Assembly: GCA_039636795.1 (NCBI GenBank)
Contig: CP143430.1
Coordinates: 3,224,001 to 3,288,000, forward strand
Length of the DNA: 64,000 nt
Direction of reading: 5' to 3'
DNA from: Micrococcaceae bacterium Sec5.1
GTDB taxonomy: Bacteria; Actinomycetota; Actinomycetes; Actinomycetales; Micrococcaceae
The translations under genes were made by a program, and so were the position numbers. Below the pieces are notes generated by a model. It did not search any database and was not told the origin of the DNA. It worked only from the letters and a program-made list of their open reading frames with translations. Below are positions 55,038-63,883 of this stretch, piece after piece. Position 1 is the first letter of the stretch, and each line of letters opens with the position of its first letter.

Positions 55038-55826
55038 GTGAAGGCACTCTCGCAGAAGCGACGTCACCCACTGGCAGCCATAGCGCTGCTGCTGATGGGC
55101 CTCCTCCTCACTGGTGGGCTGTACGCCGTTGCCACATCTGTCAACCAGGCCAAGGCCGACACCACCAGCTACAGCGCAAGTGACGTAGAGCAAGGCGGCA
55201 AGTTGTTTGCTGCCAACTGCGCCACCTGCCACGGCATGGGTGCAAGCGGTACCAAGGACGGCCCCTCGCTGGTCGGCGTGGGCGCCGCAGCAGTTGACTT
55301 CCAGGTTGGCACCGGCCGCATGCCCATGCAGATGAATGGCCCACAGGCCCAGAAGAAGCCCGTCCAGTTCAACGAGGAGCAGACCAGCCAACTGGCGGCT
55401 TACGTTGCATCATTGGGCGCAGGCCCTGCGATTCCGGAAGAGCACCTCCTTGACGAAAAGGGAGACGCAGCCAAAGGTGGCGAGCTCTTCCGCGTCAACT
55501 GCGCCATGTGCCACAACGCTGCAGCAGCCGGCGGCGCCCTGACGCGCGGCAAGTTCGCTCCCGCGCTGGCAGATGTCACTGGAAAGCACATTTACGAAGC
55601 CATGGCCACAGGCCCTCAGAACATGCCTGTGTTCAACGATTCGAACGTCTCACCCGAAGGTAAGCGCGACATCATCACCTTCCTCAAGACCATCGAAGCC
55701 AACGGCTCACCGGGCGGTGCCGATCTCGGCGCCCTAGGCCCGGTGTCTGAAGGTCTCTTCGTCTGGATTGCCGGCTTGGGCGTCATCATCGCCTTCACCA
55801 TCTGGCTGACGTCACGCACGTCCTAG
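55038..55826 (+). CDS. qcrC: Diheme cytochrome c QcrC of the bcc complex
   Basis: The 262-residue protein has an N-terminal membrane segment (LAAIALLLMGLLLTGGLYAV), two heme-c sites CATCH (about 60-64) and CAMCH (about 155-159), and a C-terminal membrane anchor (LFVWIAGLGVIIAFTIWLTS). Two c-type hemes on one subunit replace cytochrome c1 plus soluble cytochrome c in actinobacteria. GTG 55038 follows AAAGGAACC. Confidence 0.96.
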   Translation: MKALSQKRRHPLAAIALLLMGLLLTGGLYAVATSVNQAKADTTSYSASDVEQGGKLFAANCATCHGMGASGTKDGPSLVGVGAAAVDFQVGTGRMPMQMNGPQAQKKPVQFNEEQTSQLAAYVASLGAGPAIPEEHLLDEKGDAAKGGELFRVNCAMCHNAAAAGGALTRGKFAPALADVTGKHIYEAMATGPQNMPVFNDSNVSPEGKRDIITFLKTIEANGSPGGADLGALGPVSEGLFVWIAGLGVIIAFTIWLTSRTS

Positions 55827-55913
55827 TCCGGACGAAACAACAAACTTCTGCTGCATGGTCAGCAGTTTCGAACTGAAAATTAACTCGGCCCAGGCCGAGA
55901 CAACGAGAGAAGG

Positions 55914-56996
55914 ATGAGGCGAATTATGGGCAACCATAGTGACGGCAGTCCGAACCACTCGGGCACCGTAGCTACGGCTGGTCAGAATGAAGTGGAGAAG
56001 TTCCAGGATCCTGGACTTCCTCCGCATCGTTTGCGCCTGGCTGACACGGACCCGGTAGCCGCAAAGCGAGCCGAGCGTCAGGTAGCCATTTTGTTTGGCA
56101 CCTCTGTCATCGGCACGCTGATCTTCCTGGTGGCGTACTTCGCCATCGATTTGGGCGACGATTCGACGATTGCAAACATCCGTACCCAGAACCTGCTCCT
56201 GGGCCTGGGTACGGCGTTCGCAATGCTTGGCATCGGCACCGGCATCGTGCACTGGGCCAAGGCCTTGATGCCGGATCACGAGGTGTCGGAAGAGCGCCAC
56301 GCTATCCGTCACGAGGAAGATCGCCAGGCTGCGGTGCGCATCGTCGACGACATCGTCGAGGAAACCGGCATTAAGCGTCGCCCACTGATCCGCAACACCC
56401 TTCTTGGCGCCGTTGCCCTTGCCCCGCTTCCTGCTCTCGCCATTTTCGGCGATCTGGGACCGCGTCCTGATGACAAGCTCGCACACACCATGTGGGCTCC
56501 TGAAGGTGGCAAGCTCAAACGACTGACGCGCGATCCCGATGGCACTCCCATCAAGGCTTCGGATGTCACCATCGGTTCTGCATTCCACGTTATTCCCGAA
56601 GGCCTCAACGAACTTCACGAGGGCAAGCTGAACGCAAAGGCCAAGGCCGTAGTTCTGCTGATGCGCCTGGATCCGAACTCGCTGAACCCCTCTGAGGGCC
56701 GCGAGAACTGGAGCTACAACGGCATTGTTGCCTACTCCAAGATCTGCACACACGTTGGTTGCCCGGTTGCTCTTTACGAGCAGCAGACACACCACCTTCT
56801 GTGCCCGTGCCACCAGTCCACGTTCGACCTCACGCAGGAATGCAAGGTCATCTTTGGACCGGCCAGCCGTCCGCTCCCCCAACTGCCCATCGCAGTTGAC
56901 GCAGAAGGCTACCTCGTCGCCACCAGCGACTTCAAAGAACCTGTAGGACCGAGTTACTGGGAGCGTGACGAGCATGAGCGCCTCATCAACAGCTGA
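55914..56996 (+). CDS. qcrA: Rieske iron-sulfur subunit QcrA
   Basis: The 360-residue subunit has three membrane segments (QVAILFGTSVIGTLIFLVAYFA, NLLLGLGTAFAMLGIGTGIVHW and one near TLLGAVALAPLPALA). A Rieske domain follows with CTHVGCPV and CPCHQSTFD, which bind the 2Fe-2S cluster. The three-helix form is the actinobacterial type. ATG 55914 is used; the ATG at 55926 (MGNHSDGS) is equally possible since AAGGATGAGG precedes it. The 3' end overlaps qcrB. Confidence 0.95.
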   Translation: MRRIMGNHSDGSPNHSGTVATAGQNEVEKFQDPGLPPHRLRLADTDPVAAKRAERQVAILFGTSVIGTLIFLVAYFAIDLGDDSTIANIRTQNLLLGLGTAFAMLGIGTGIVHWAKALMPDHEVSEERHAIRHEEDRQAAVRIVDDIVEETGIKRRPLIRNTLLGAVALAPLPALAIFGDLGPRPDDKLAHTMWAPEGGKLKRLTRDPDGTPIKASDVTIGSAFHVIPEGLNELHEGKLNAKAKAVVLLMRLDPNSLNPSEGRENWSYNGIVAYSKICTHVGCPVALYEQQTHHLLCPCHQSTFDLTQECKVIFGPASRPLPQLPIAVDAEGYLVATSDFKEPVGPSYWERDEHERLINS

Positions 56997-58647
56997 AGCC
57001 CCCTTCGTAGCGAAGACCAAAGTTGGCCGTTTCACTGATTTCGTGGACGAACGTGTAGGTGGCTCCGGCATCCTGCGCGAGTTCGGACGCAAGGTCTTCC
57101 CGGACCACTGGTCATTCATGTTCGGTGAGGTGGCGCTGTATTCCTTCGTCATCCTCCTGATGTCGGGCACCTTCCTGACCTTCTTCTTCGATCCCTCGAT
57201 GGCTGAAACCCACTACCAGGGTTCCTACACGCCGTTGTACAACGTCGAAATGTCCGTGGCTTACAGCTCATCACTGAACATCTCCTTCGATGTCCGCGGT
57301 GGCCTCTTCATGCGCCAGGTGCACCACTGGGCGGCGCTGCTGTTCGTGGCCTCCCTGGGTGTCCACATGCTGCGCGTCTTCTTCACCGGCGCGTTCCGCA
57401 AGCCGCGTGAAATGAACTGGGTAGTGGGCGGCGTCCTGCTGATTCTGGCCATGGCTGCCGGCTTCACTGGCTACTCCCTCCCCGATGACCTCCTTTCCGG
57501 CAACGGTCTGCGCATCATCGATGGCGTTATCAAGTCCATTCCGGTCATTGGTACCTACATCTCGTTCTTCCTCTTCGGCGGAGAATTCCCGGGCACAGCG
57601 ATCATTGGTCGTCTCTATGTGCTTCATATCCTTCTGGTTCCGGCGCTGATTCTGCTCATGATCGTGATTCACCTGTTCATGGTCGTCGTGCACAAGCACA
57701 CCCAGTACCCCGGCCCGGGACGTAACGACGGCAACGTCGTCGGTTACCCCCTTGGCCCGGTTTACGCAGCCAAGGCTGGCGGGTTCTTCTTCATCGTCTT
57801 CGGCGTCCTGGCCCTTATGGCAGCTGCCTTTACGATCAACCCGATCTGGAACTACGGTCCTTACGACCCCTCCCCGGTTTCCGCCGGTACCCAGCCTGAC
57901 TGGTACATCGGATTTGTTGACGGCGCTCTTCGCCTCATGCCTGGCGTCATCAACAACTTCCACTTCGAATACATCATCTTCGGACACACGCTGACGCTGA
58001 ACGTCCTGCTGCCGGCACTCGTGCCCGCGGGCATCATCTTCACCGTGCTGTTCATGTACCCGTGGATCGAACGCTGGGTAACCAAGGACAACCGTGAGCA
58101 CCACGTCCTTGACCGTCCCCGTAACGCACCCACCCGTACCGCGATCGGTGTTGCAGGCTTCACTTGGTACTGCGTCATGTGGGCAGCGGCAGGCTCGGAC
58201 CTCATCGCAACGCACTTCCACGTATCCCTGAACGATGTCACGTACTGGTTGCGCACACTGTTCTTCATCGGCCCGATCCTCGCGTTCATCGTGACCAAGC
58301 GAATCGCACTCGCTCTGCAGCGTAAGGACCGCGAGATCGCCCTCCACGGGCGTGAGACCGGCCGCATCGTACGGCTCCCCCACGGTGAGTTCATCGAGGT
58401 ACACGCTCCCCTGGACGAGTACAAGCGCTACAAGCTTGTTGGATTCGAATCCCCGGTTCCGTTGCCCGCGACGCCGAACGAACACGGTGTCGTAACCCGC
58501 CAGGAAAAGCGGCGTGCAGCGCTCTCCAAGTGGTTCTTCGAAGACCGTGTTGCTCCGGCAACTCCTGCGGAACTTGAAGCAGCACACGCGCATGGCCACC
58601 ACGAGGCCATCGAAGCCAGCGAGGACCAGAAGAGTCTCAGCCACTAG
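56974..58647 (+). CDS. qcrB: Menaquinol-cytochrome c reductase cytochrome b subunit QcrB
   Basis: The 557-residue membrane protein has heme b ligand histidines in QVHHWAALLFVASLGVHMLRVF and in LHILLVPALILLMIVIHLFMVVVHKH. The Qo motif region is near GPYDPSPVSAGTQPDWY. The C-terminal cytoplasmic tail is long (RKDREIALHGRETGRIVRLPHGEFIEVHAPL ...), as in actinobacterial QcrB. ATG 56974 has GGGAG ten bases upstream; GTG 56965 in the same frame has no spacing. It overlaps the qcrA end by 23 bases. This is the target subunit of telacebec-type inhibitors in mycobacteria. Confidence 0.95.
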   Translation: MSASSTAEAPFVAKTKVGRFTDFVDERVGGSGILREFGRKVFPDHWSFMFGEVALYSFVILLMSGTFLTFFFDPSMAETHYQGSYTPLYNVEMSVAYSSSLNISFDVRGGLFMRQVHHWAALLFVASLGVHMLRVFFTGAFRKPREMNWVVGGVLLILAMAAGFTGYSLPDDLLSGNGLRIIDGVIKSIPVIGTYISFFLFGGEFPGTAIIGRLYVLHILLVPALILLMIVIHLFMVVVHKHTQYPGPGRNDGNVVGYPLGPVYAAKAGGFFFIVFGVLALMAAAFTINPIWNYGPYDPSPVSAGTQPDWYIGFVDGALRLMPGVINNFHFEYIIFGHTLTLNVLLPALVPAGIIFTVLFMYPWIERWVTKDNREHHVLDRPRNAPTRTAIGVAGFTWYCVMWAAAGSDLIATHFHVSLNDVTYWLRTLFFIGPILAFIVTKRIALALQRKDREIALHGRETGRIVRLPHGEFIEVHAPLDEYKRYKLVGFESPVPLPATPNEHGVVTRQEKRRAALSKWFFEDRVAPATPAELEAAHAHGHHEAIEASEDQKSLSH

Positions 58648-58662
58648 TTCCGGCTTGAAAAA

Positions 58663-58700
58663 AGGGAAGGGCACGATCCATATGGATCGTGCCCTTCCCT
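58663..58700. terminator. Bidirectional terminator after qcrB
   Basis: The 38-base fully palindromic sequence starts AGGGAAGGGCACGATCC and is preceded by an A-run (58658-58663) that gives a U-tract on the minus strand. It separates qcrB (plus) from the GntR gene (minus). Confidence 0.88.
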
Positions 58701-58750
58701 GTTGCATCTACTGTTTGTCACGAGCGGACCGTTACGGACCGCTTCCGGCG

Positions 58751-59539
58751 CTATTGAGTTCGATAACCAGAGGAATAGTTGCGTGTGGGCCGCACGCCTG
58801 GTCGCTGCAGAGGAACCCAGAGCTTGTAGCGATCTGCCCGATAGTACGAAACAGAGTAGTCCACCATTGCGCGGGCCACGAAGGCATGACGTTGGATCTT
58901 CAGCAGCGGCGAGCCCACATCCACGTTCAACAGCCTTGCCGTGGAGGGGGATGCAGCGGTTGCCTCGATCATGTCCTCTCCCCATTCCATGACCAGGCCG
59001 AAGCGTTCGCTGAGGACGTTGTAGAGCGACGTGGGCGGCGCCTCATCCAATAGTCCGGGGACACGGTGCGCCGGAATGAAATTCTCGTCGACGCTCATAG
59101 GTTCGTTGTCGGCCAACAGCAACCGCCTGAAACGGACCAACGGCGTGCCTTCCTCGAGCTGTAGCTCCCGCGCCAGAAAGGCACTGGCAGCAATCTGTTC
59201 GAAACTCAACACCTTGGCAGCCGGCACCATCCCGCGTCGTTGCATCTCCTCGCTATAGGAGGTCAGCTTCACTTGAAGATCAAGTTTGGGCTTCTTCACG
59301 AACGTGCCTAGTCCCACCACACGCTCAATGACTTCTTCGCCCACCAGCGCATCAATGGCCTGCCGTACCGTCATCCTTGCAAGGCCAAACCTTAGCGAGA
59401 GGTCCCTTTCGGACGGCAGCGACGAACCAGGAGGGCATGACTGGGCTATGAAACTCCTCAATATCTCACGGAGTTGGATGTAAATGGGAGTGCTGCTGGT
59501 CCGGTCAATTTCACCGGCGATACTCGCGGCTTCAGGCAT
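58751..59539 (-). CDS. GntR/HutC family regulator, DasR-like
   Basis: The 262-residue protein has an N-terminal winged helix (TPIYIQLREILRSFIAQSCPPGSSLPSERDLSLRFGLARMTVRQAIDALVGEEVIERVVGLGTFV) and a UTRA effector domain (KLDLQVKLTSYSEEMQRRGMVPAAKVLSFEQ, FRRLLLADNEPMSVDENFIPAHRVPGL). The EDM/EEM RRG and LLLADxEPM motifs resemble DasR/NagR, which sense N-acetylglucosamine derivatives. A dre-like palindrome lies in its upstream region shared with the HPr gene. Inference: a DasR orthologue controlling the PTS. Confidence 0.87.
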   Translation of the reverse strand: MPEAASIAGEIDRTSSTPIYIQLREILRSFIAQSCPPGSSLPSERDLSLRFGLARMTVRQAIDALVGEEVIERVVGLGTFVKKPKLDLQVKLTSYSEEMQRRGMVPAAKVLSFEQIAASAFLARELQLEEGTPLVRFRRLLLADNEPMSVDENFIPAHRVPGLLDEAPPTSLYNVLSERFGLVMEWGEDMIEATAASPSTARLLNVDVGSPLLKIQRHAFVARAMVDYSVSYYRADRYKLWVPLQRPGVRPTRNYSSGYRTQ

Positions 59540-59592
59540 GACGAGCGCCCAACATCAAATGAGTCATGCATTAAGGGTAGATCAGTCAGGGC

Positions 59593-59608
59593 ACAGGTCT
59601 AGACCAGC
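59593..59608. promoter_or_regulatory. DasR-type operator (dre-like site)
   Basis: The perfect 10-base palindrome GGTCTAGACC (59596-59605) inside ACAGGTCTAGACCAGC matches the core of the DasR/NagR response element, TGGTCTAGACCA, with one difference. It lies between the divergent GntR and HPr genes, 57 bases from the former and 99 from the latter. Confidence 0.7.
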
Positions 59609-59703
59609 CGGAGTCCTCGATATGGAGAGCAGGCCAAGCAGCGGCTACGCTTGTATGGATCAAATTTCACGGACGCATATTCCGTCCTAGCAAAGGAGCT
59701 GGC

Positions 59704-59997
59704 TTGCTGGAGCAGAAATCCTTCGTCGCAGCAGAGATTGGCTTGCATGCGCGAGCAGCAGCCATATTTGTCCGCGCAGTAACTGAGACAGGCCTGCCAG
59801 TGACGATAAGGAAGCCTGACGGACCGCCAGTAGACGCACGCTCCCTCCTGGAAGTCATGACAGAAGACTTTGGCCATGGCTGCGAGGTGCTCCTTGAAGT
59901 CGCGCTGGACGGCCTCCAGGACGGCCAAAGTGTCTCCGCCGCCAACAGTGCCCTTCGTGGGCTCTCTGCTGTGCTGGAGGGCACTCACGCCCGCTGA
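59704..59997 (+). CDS. ptsH: Phosphocarrier protein HPr
   Basis: The 97-residue protein carries phosphate from enzyme I to sugar-specific EIIA. It has the active histidine in IGLHARAAAIFV (about residue 15) and the DARSLLEVM segment corresponding to the Ser46 region (in place of NAKSILGLM). The C-terminal helix ends SALRGLSAVLEG. It starts with TTG 59704 after AAAGGAGC. The dre-like palindrome upstream is what would be expected for ptsH under DasR control in Streptomyces. Confidence 0.9.
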   Translation: MLEQKSFVAAEIGLHARAAAIFVRAVTETGLPVTIRKPDGPPVDARSLLEVMTEDFGHGCEVLLEVALDGLQDGQSVSAANSALRGLSAVLEGTHAR

Positions 59998-60051
59998 AAC
60001 CCCAATAATGGCCCAGGACACTATCTAAGGCCAGCGACCACCCATAGAGAC

Positions 60052-60093
60052 AACGACGACGGGCCCCACCAGAAGGTGGGGCCCGTCGTCGTT
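60052..60093. terminator. Intrinsic terminator with perfect 19-bp stem
   Basis: AACGACGACGGGCCCCACC (60052-60070), loop AGAA, then the exact complement (60075-60093). It lies between the convergent HPr and ctaF genes and follows the ctaF stop by 14 bases on the minus strand. Confidence 0.88.
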
Positions 60094-60107
60094 ATGCTGT
60101 TTTGTTG

Positions 60108-60509
60108 CTAGTGCGCGTGGTCGCCACGGCTGTATTCGAAGACCCAGCCGACCAGTGCCACAACGGCAATGCCACCCGCGATGAAGGTGATCCAGAAACC
60201 CACCGCAAGGCCCAGGAAGCCGCTTGCGCATGCAATGCCGAGAACCAGCGGCCACCAGCTCCAAGGGCTGAAGTGCCCCTGTTCACCCGCGCCCTCGTGA
60301 ATTTCAGCATCAGGGCGGTCTTCTGGACGCATGCCAATTCGCTTGCCAGTAAAGCCCAGGTAAGCGCCGATCATGCCTACGAGACCGCCAACCAGGAGAA
60401 TGCCCAGAACGCCGACCCACTCATGCCATTCCGTCAGGAAGCCGTAGGCGATGGCGACCGGGATGAAGAAGAATGCTCCTGCTCCAAAGAGCCACGATTC
60501 AATTTTCAC
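60108..60509 (-). CDS. ctaF: Cytochrome c oxidase subunit IV CtaF
   Basis: The 133-residue actinobacterial subunit has four hydrophobic segments in two pairs ([82 protein letters not shown]) split by a hydrophilic loop ([19 protein letters not shown]). It belongs to the aa3 oxidase. GTG 60509 overlaps the ctaD stop (GTGA). Confidence 0.93.
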   Translation of the reverse strand: MKIESWLFGAGAFFFIPVAIAYGFLTEWHEWVGVLGILLVGGLVGMIGAYLGFTGKRIGMRPEDRPDAEIHEGAGEQGHFSPWSWWPLVLGIACASGFLGLAVGFWITFIAGGIAVVALVGWVFEYSRGDHAH

Positions 60510-62227
60510 TTGCGAACGTCCTTCTGGTCGGCGTTGCCTAGCAGCACTGCTGCGGGGTCCGGGGACTGGGCGGTGTGGACCTGGGCCAACTCAGGGTGGT
60601 GCAGGTCCAGTGCCGGGCGCTCCGAACGGATACGGGGCAGCGATGTGAAGTTGTGGCGCGGCGGCGGGCAGGAAGTCGCCCATTCAAGCGACGCTCCGAA
60701 GCCCCAAGGGTCATCAACTTCCACCTTCTTGTTGCTGCGCCACGTGATGTAGACATTCCAGAAGAACGGCAGCAGGGATGCACCCAGGACGAAGGAGGAG
60801 ATCGTGGAGAACTGGTTCATCCAAGTGAAGTTGTCCTGCGGCATGTAGTCGGCGTAACGGCGGGGCATACCCTCAACACCCAGCCAGTGCTGGATCAGGA
60901 AGGTGCCGTGGAAGCCAAGGAATAGAAGCCAGAAGTGAATCTTGCCGAGACGCTCGTTCAGCATCTTGCCGGTCCACTTCGGCCACCAGAAGTAGAAGCC
61001 GGCGAACATGGCGAACACAACCGTACCGAAGACCACGTAGTGGAAGTGTGCCACCACGAAGTAGGAGTCCGAGACGTGGAAGTCCAGTGGCGGGGACGCA
61101 AGGATAATACCCGTGAGGCCACCAAACAGGAAGGTCACCAGGAAGCCGATGCTCCAGAGCATCGGAGTCTCGAAGGTGATGGAACCCTGCCACAGCGTAC
61201 CGATCCAGTTGAAGAATTTCACGCCGGTGGGCACCGCAATCAACATGGTCATGAACGCGAAGAACGGAAGGAGCACCGAACCGGTCACGTACATGTGGTG
61301 TGCCCAGACGGTCACGGACAGCGCCGCAATTGCGATGGTTGCGTACACAAGGCCCTTGTAACCAAAGATCGGCTTCCGGCTGAAGACCGGGAAAATCTCG
61401 GACACGATGCCGAAGAACGGCAGGGCGATGATGTACACCTCGGGGTGGCCGAAGAACCAGAAGAGGTGCTGCCAGAGGACGGCGCCGCCGTTTTCGGGGT
61501 CGAAAATGTGGGCACCAAATTTGCGGTCCGCACCGAGGGCGAACAGGGCAGCGGCCAGCGGCGGGAACGCCATAAGGACGAGGATGGACGTCACCAGGGC
61601 ATTCCAGGTGAAGATCGGCATGCGCCACATGGTCATGCCGGGGGCACGCATGCAGATGATCGTGGTGATGAAGTTGACGGCACCAAGGATGGTACCGAAG
61701 CCCGACAGTGCGAGGCCGAAGACCCACAGGTCACCGCCGACGCCGGGCGTAAAGGTGGTGTTCGACAGTGGCGCATACGCGAACCAGCCGAACGATGCAG
61801 CACCCTGTGGCGTGATGAAGCCGGACACAGCAATGGTGGAGCCGAAGAGGAAGAACCAGAAGGCCAGCGCGTTCAATCGCGGGAAGGCGACGTCGGGGGC
61901 GCCAATCTGCAGGGGCATGATGACGTTCGTGAAGCCCGCAAACAGTGGTGTCGCAAACATCAGCAGCATCACGGTGCCGTGCATCGTGAACATCTGGTTG
62001 TACTGTTCCTTGGTCTGCAGGATCTGCATACCGGGTTCGAACAGTTCAGCACGGATCAGCAGCGCCATGACGCCGCCGAGGCAGAAGAACACGAAGGACG
62101 CAATGAGGTACATGTACCCGATGGTCTTGTGGTCCGTGGAGGTGATCCAGTTGACGACTATGCGTCCCTTGGATTTAGGAACTACGGGAGCCTCTAGGGT
62201 CCCGGCGGATTGAGTGTAAGTAGCCAC
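60506..62227 (-). CDS. ctaD: Cytochrome c oxidase subunit I CtaD
   Basis: The 573-residue heme-copper oxidase subunit has twelve hydrophobic helices. Key sites are [11 protein letters not shown] and [14 protein letters not shown] (low-spin heme His), [22 protein letters not shown] (CuB His and cross-linked Tyr), AHHMYVTG (CuB His pair) and [27 protein letters not shown] (heme a and a3 His). Oxygen is reduced here. GTG 62227 with AGGGGAGCGAC upstream. It lies between ctaC and ctaF in one operon. Confidence 0.97.
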   Translation of the reverse strand: MATYTQSAGTLEAPVVPKSKGRIVVNWITSTDHKTIGYMYLIASFVFFCLGGVMALLIRAELFEPGMQILQTKEQYNQMFTMHGTVMLLMFATPLFAGFTNVIMPLQIGAPDVAFPRLNALAFWFFLFGSTIAVSGFITPQGAASFGWFAYAPLSNTTFTPGVGGDLWVFGLALSGFGTILGAVNFITTIICMRAPGMTMWRMPIFTWNALVTSILVLMAFPPLAAALFALGADRKFGAHIFDPENGGAVLWQHLFWFFGHPEVYIIALPFFGIVSEIFPVFSRKPIFGYKGLVYATIAIAALSVTVWAHHMYVTGSVLLPFFAFMTMLIAVPTGVKFFNWIGTLWQGSITFETPMLWSIGFLVTFLFGGLTGIILASPPLDFHVSDSYFVVAHFHYVVFGTVVFAMFAGFYFWWPKWTGKMLNERLGKIHFWLLFLGFHGTFLIQHWLGVEGMPRRYADYMPQDNFTWMNQFSTISSFVLGASLLPFFWNVYITWRSNKKVEVDDPWGFGASLEWATSCPPPRHNFTSLPRIRSERPALDLHHPELAQVHTAQSPDPAAVLLGNADQKDVRK

Positions 62228-62237
62228 GTCGCTCCCC

Positions 62238-63110
62238 TTACTTGGTTTCGATCAGGTCCGGGTTGCGGTCGTATTCCGCACCGAGCAGGCCCGTGTTGCC
62301 GTCCTGGCGAAGCTTGTCCATGTGGTCCTGGAATTCAGACTCGGAGACAACCTTGACGCGGAACAGCATTTCGGAGTGGTATTCACCGCAGAGTTCGGCG
62401 CACTTGCCATCGAAAGTGCCCTCCTTGGTGGGAGTGAACCTGATGTAGTTGGTCTTGCCGGGGATCATGTCCCGCTTCTGCAGGAAGGCCGGAACCCAGA
62501 AAGAGTGGATGACATCGCGGGAGTTCAGCTCCAGGTCAACCGACTTGCCAACAGGCAAGTACAGCGTGGGAAGCAGGTCCTTGTTGACCTCGTTGCCGGT
62601 CAGGTGAGCCTGAACGCCGGCCTCGTGGAGGTCTTCGTTGATGACCTGGCCCTTTTTGTAGTTGAAGTCCCAAGCCCACTGCTTGCCGCGCACGTCAATG
62701 ACGACGTCTGCCGGCTGTGAGCGGTCATCGATCGCGCGCTGGTCCTGGTCGGTGAAGTAGAAGAACACCAGCACCATGAACAGCGGAATGGTCAAGTAGA
62801 AGACCTCAAGCGGCAGGTTGTAGCTGAGCTGCTTCGGGAATCCAATGGTGCCCTTGCGGCGCCGGTAAGCGATGATGCACCAGACCAGAAGGCCCCACGT
62901 GATGATACCGACTGCCAAGGCGGCGATCCATGAGTTGACCCAGAGGTCCATGATCCGGTCAGTGTGGTTGGTCGTGCCGCGCTCAGTTGGCAGCCAACCC
63001 TTCTCTACCTCTGGTGAACATCCGGTCAAAACCAACGCGCCGGCTAGTGCCAAGCCAGTGATCGAGGTGATCTTTATGCGTCGGCTGCCGGTTCGGTTCT
63101 GCGAACTCAC
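62238..63110 (-). CDS. ctaC: Cytochrome c oxidase subunit II CtaC
   Basis: The 290-residue lipoprotein has leader [18 protein letters not shown] with lipobox LTGC. Two membrane helices follow ([40 protein letters not shown]), then a CuA domain with [12 protein letters not shown] and an upstream His in [12 protein letters not shown] 63110 puts the signal at the N terminus; the frame open to 63221 includes non-signal sequence. Electrons come from QcrC. First gene of the ctaC-ctaD-ctaF operon. Confidence 0.95.
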   Translation of the reverse strand: MSSQNRTGSRRIKITSITGLALAGALVLTGCSPEVEKGWLPTERGTTNHTDRIMDLWVNSWIAALAVGIITWGLLVWCIIAYRRRKGTIGFPKQLSYNLPLEVFYLTIPLFMVLVFFYFTDQDQRAIDDRSQPADVVIDVRGKQWAWDFNYKKGQVINEDLHEAGVQAHLTGNEVNKDLLPTLYLPVGKSVDLELNSRDVIHSFWVPAFLQKRDMIPGKTNYIRFTPTKEGTFDGKCAELCGEYHSEMLFRVKVVSESEFQDHMDKLRQDGNTGLLGAEYDRNPDLIETK

Positions 63111-63220
63111 AGACGGCCCTTCCTCTTGTTGCTGTCTCCCGGCAGGCCAAAGGCCACCGGGCACACTAAAAGTTTTACTACCCGATGTAGAGCTTACCGC
63201 TATGAAGCGGTTTTCGCGCA

Positions 63221-63277
63221 CATGTCGGCGCCGTGGCTCCGAATGCGTTGGAACGCATGCAGAGGGGCGCCGACATG
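63221..63277. repeat. Nested inverted repeat between erpA and ctaC
   Basis: CATGTCGGCGCC (63221-63232) pairs with GGCGCCGACATG (63266-63277). Inside, ATGCGTT (63243-63249) pairs with AACGCAT (63252-63258). It starts 16 bases beyond the erpA stop and lies about 111 bases before the ctaC start on the minus strand. A terminator of erpA or a structured leader of ctaC; there is no T-run. Confidence 0.6.
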
Positions 63278-63292
63278 CGGCGATAGCTCACG

Positions 63293-63682
63293 TCAGTGGA
63301 ACGAATCGCCGCAAGCGCAAGACCCACCGGCGTTCGGGTTATCAATGGTGAAGCCCTGCTTCGAGATGGTGTCCTCGAAGTCGATGCTGGCCCCACTCAG
63401 GTAAGGGACGCTCATCTTGTCGACTACGACCTCAACGCCGTCGTAGTCGCGGACGGCGTCGCCGTCGAGGAGGCGCTCGTCGAAGTAGAGCTGGTAGATC
63501 AAGCCGGAGCAGCCGCCCGGCTGGACTGCAACGCGCAGCCGCAGATCGGTGCGCCCTTCCTGTTCGAGGAGGCTACGGACCTTGCCTGCCGCGACATCGG
63601 TCAGATTGACCTCATGCGTGAGAAGCTCCTCGTCGGGGACGAGCTGTGCTCCGGTGCTGTTTTCGTTGGTTGCAGTGCTCAT
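63293..63682 (-). CDS. erpA: Iron-sulfur cluster insertion/carrier protein (ErpA/HesB/IscA family)
   Basis: The 129-residue protein has the three conserved cysteines: GGCSG (about 79) and SCACGDSFH near the C terminus, spaced as in A-type carriers. VNLTDVAAGKVRSLLEQEGR, RVAVQPGGCSGLIYQLYFDE and LSGASIDFEDTISKQGFTIDNPNAGGS follow the family. It delivers Fe-S clusters to apo-proteins, possibly including the Rieske subunit encoded nearby (inference). Start ATG 63682. Confidence 0.93.
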   Translation of the reverse strand: MSTATNENSTGAQLVPDEELLTHEVNLTDVAAGKVRSLLEQEGRTDLRLRVAVQPGGCSGLIYQLYFDERLLDGDAVRDYDGVEVVVDKMSVPYLSGASIDFEDTISKQGFTIDNPNAGGSCACGDSFH

Positions 63683-63753
63683 TGGCCTACCTTCTTATGA
63701 CGCTTCTGGCGGCGGCGCCGGAACGCAGCCTGCCCTTACCCAATTACGTACGG

Positions 63754-63795
63754 GTTATAGCTCCATGCTACGTCGCGCAGACGCTGAGCTATAAC
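63754..63795. promoter_or_regulatory. 10-bp perfect inverted repeat upstream of erpA
   Basis: GTTATAGCTC (63754-63763) and GAGCTATAAC (63786-63795) are exact complements 22 bases apart. They lie 72-113 bases before the erpA start on the minus strand and 89 bases after the dipeptidase stop. Could be a regulator site or a weak terminator hairpin. Confidence 0.5.
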
Positions 63796-63883
63796 TTCTG
63801 ACGTAACCACGGACGGCAATTACTTGTTCCCGGCGTGCTCGACCGCCCACGGAAAGAGTCCCCCCGTAACGCCAATGCGCTGC

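Noticed and set aside
57271..58707. 478-residue minus-strand open frame opposite qcrB
   Set aside because: Shadow frame; no recognisable domain, while qcrB is intact.
60935..62197. 420-residue plus-strand open frame opposite ctaD
   Set aside because: Composition is that of an antisense shadow in GC-rich DNA; ctaD on the other strand has every catalytic residue.
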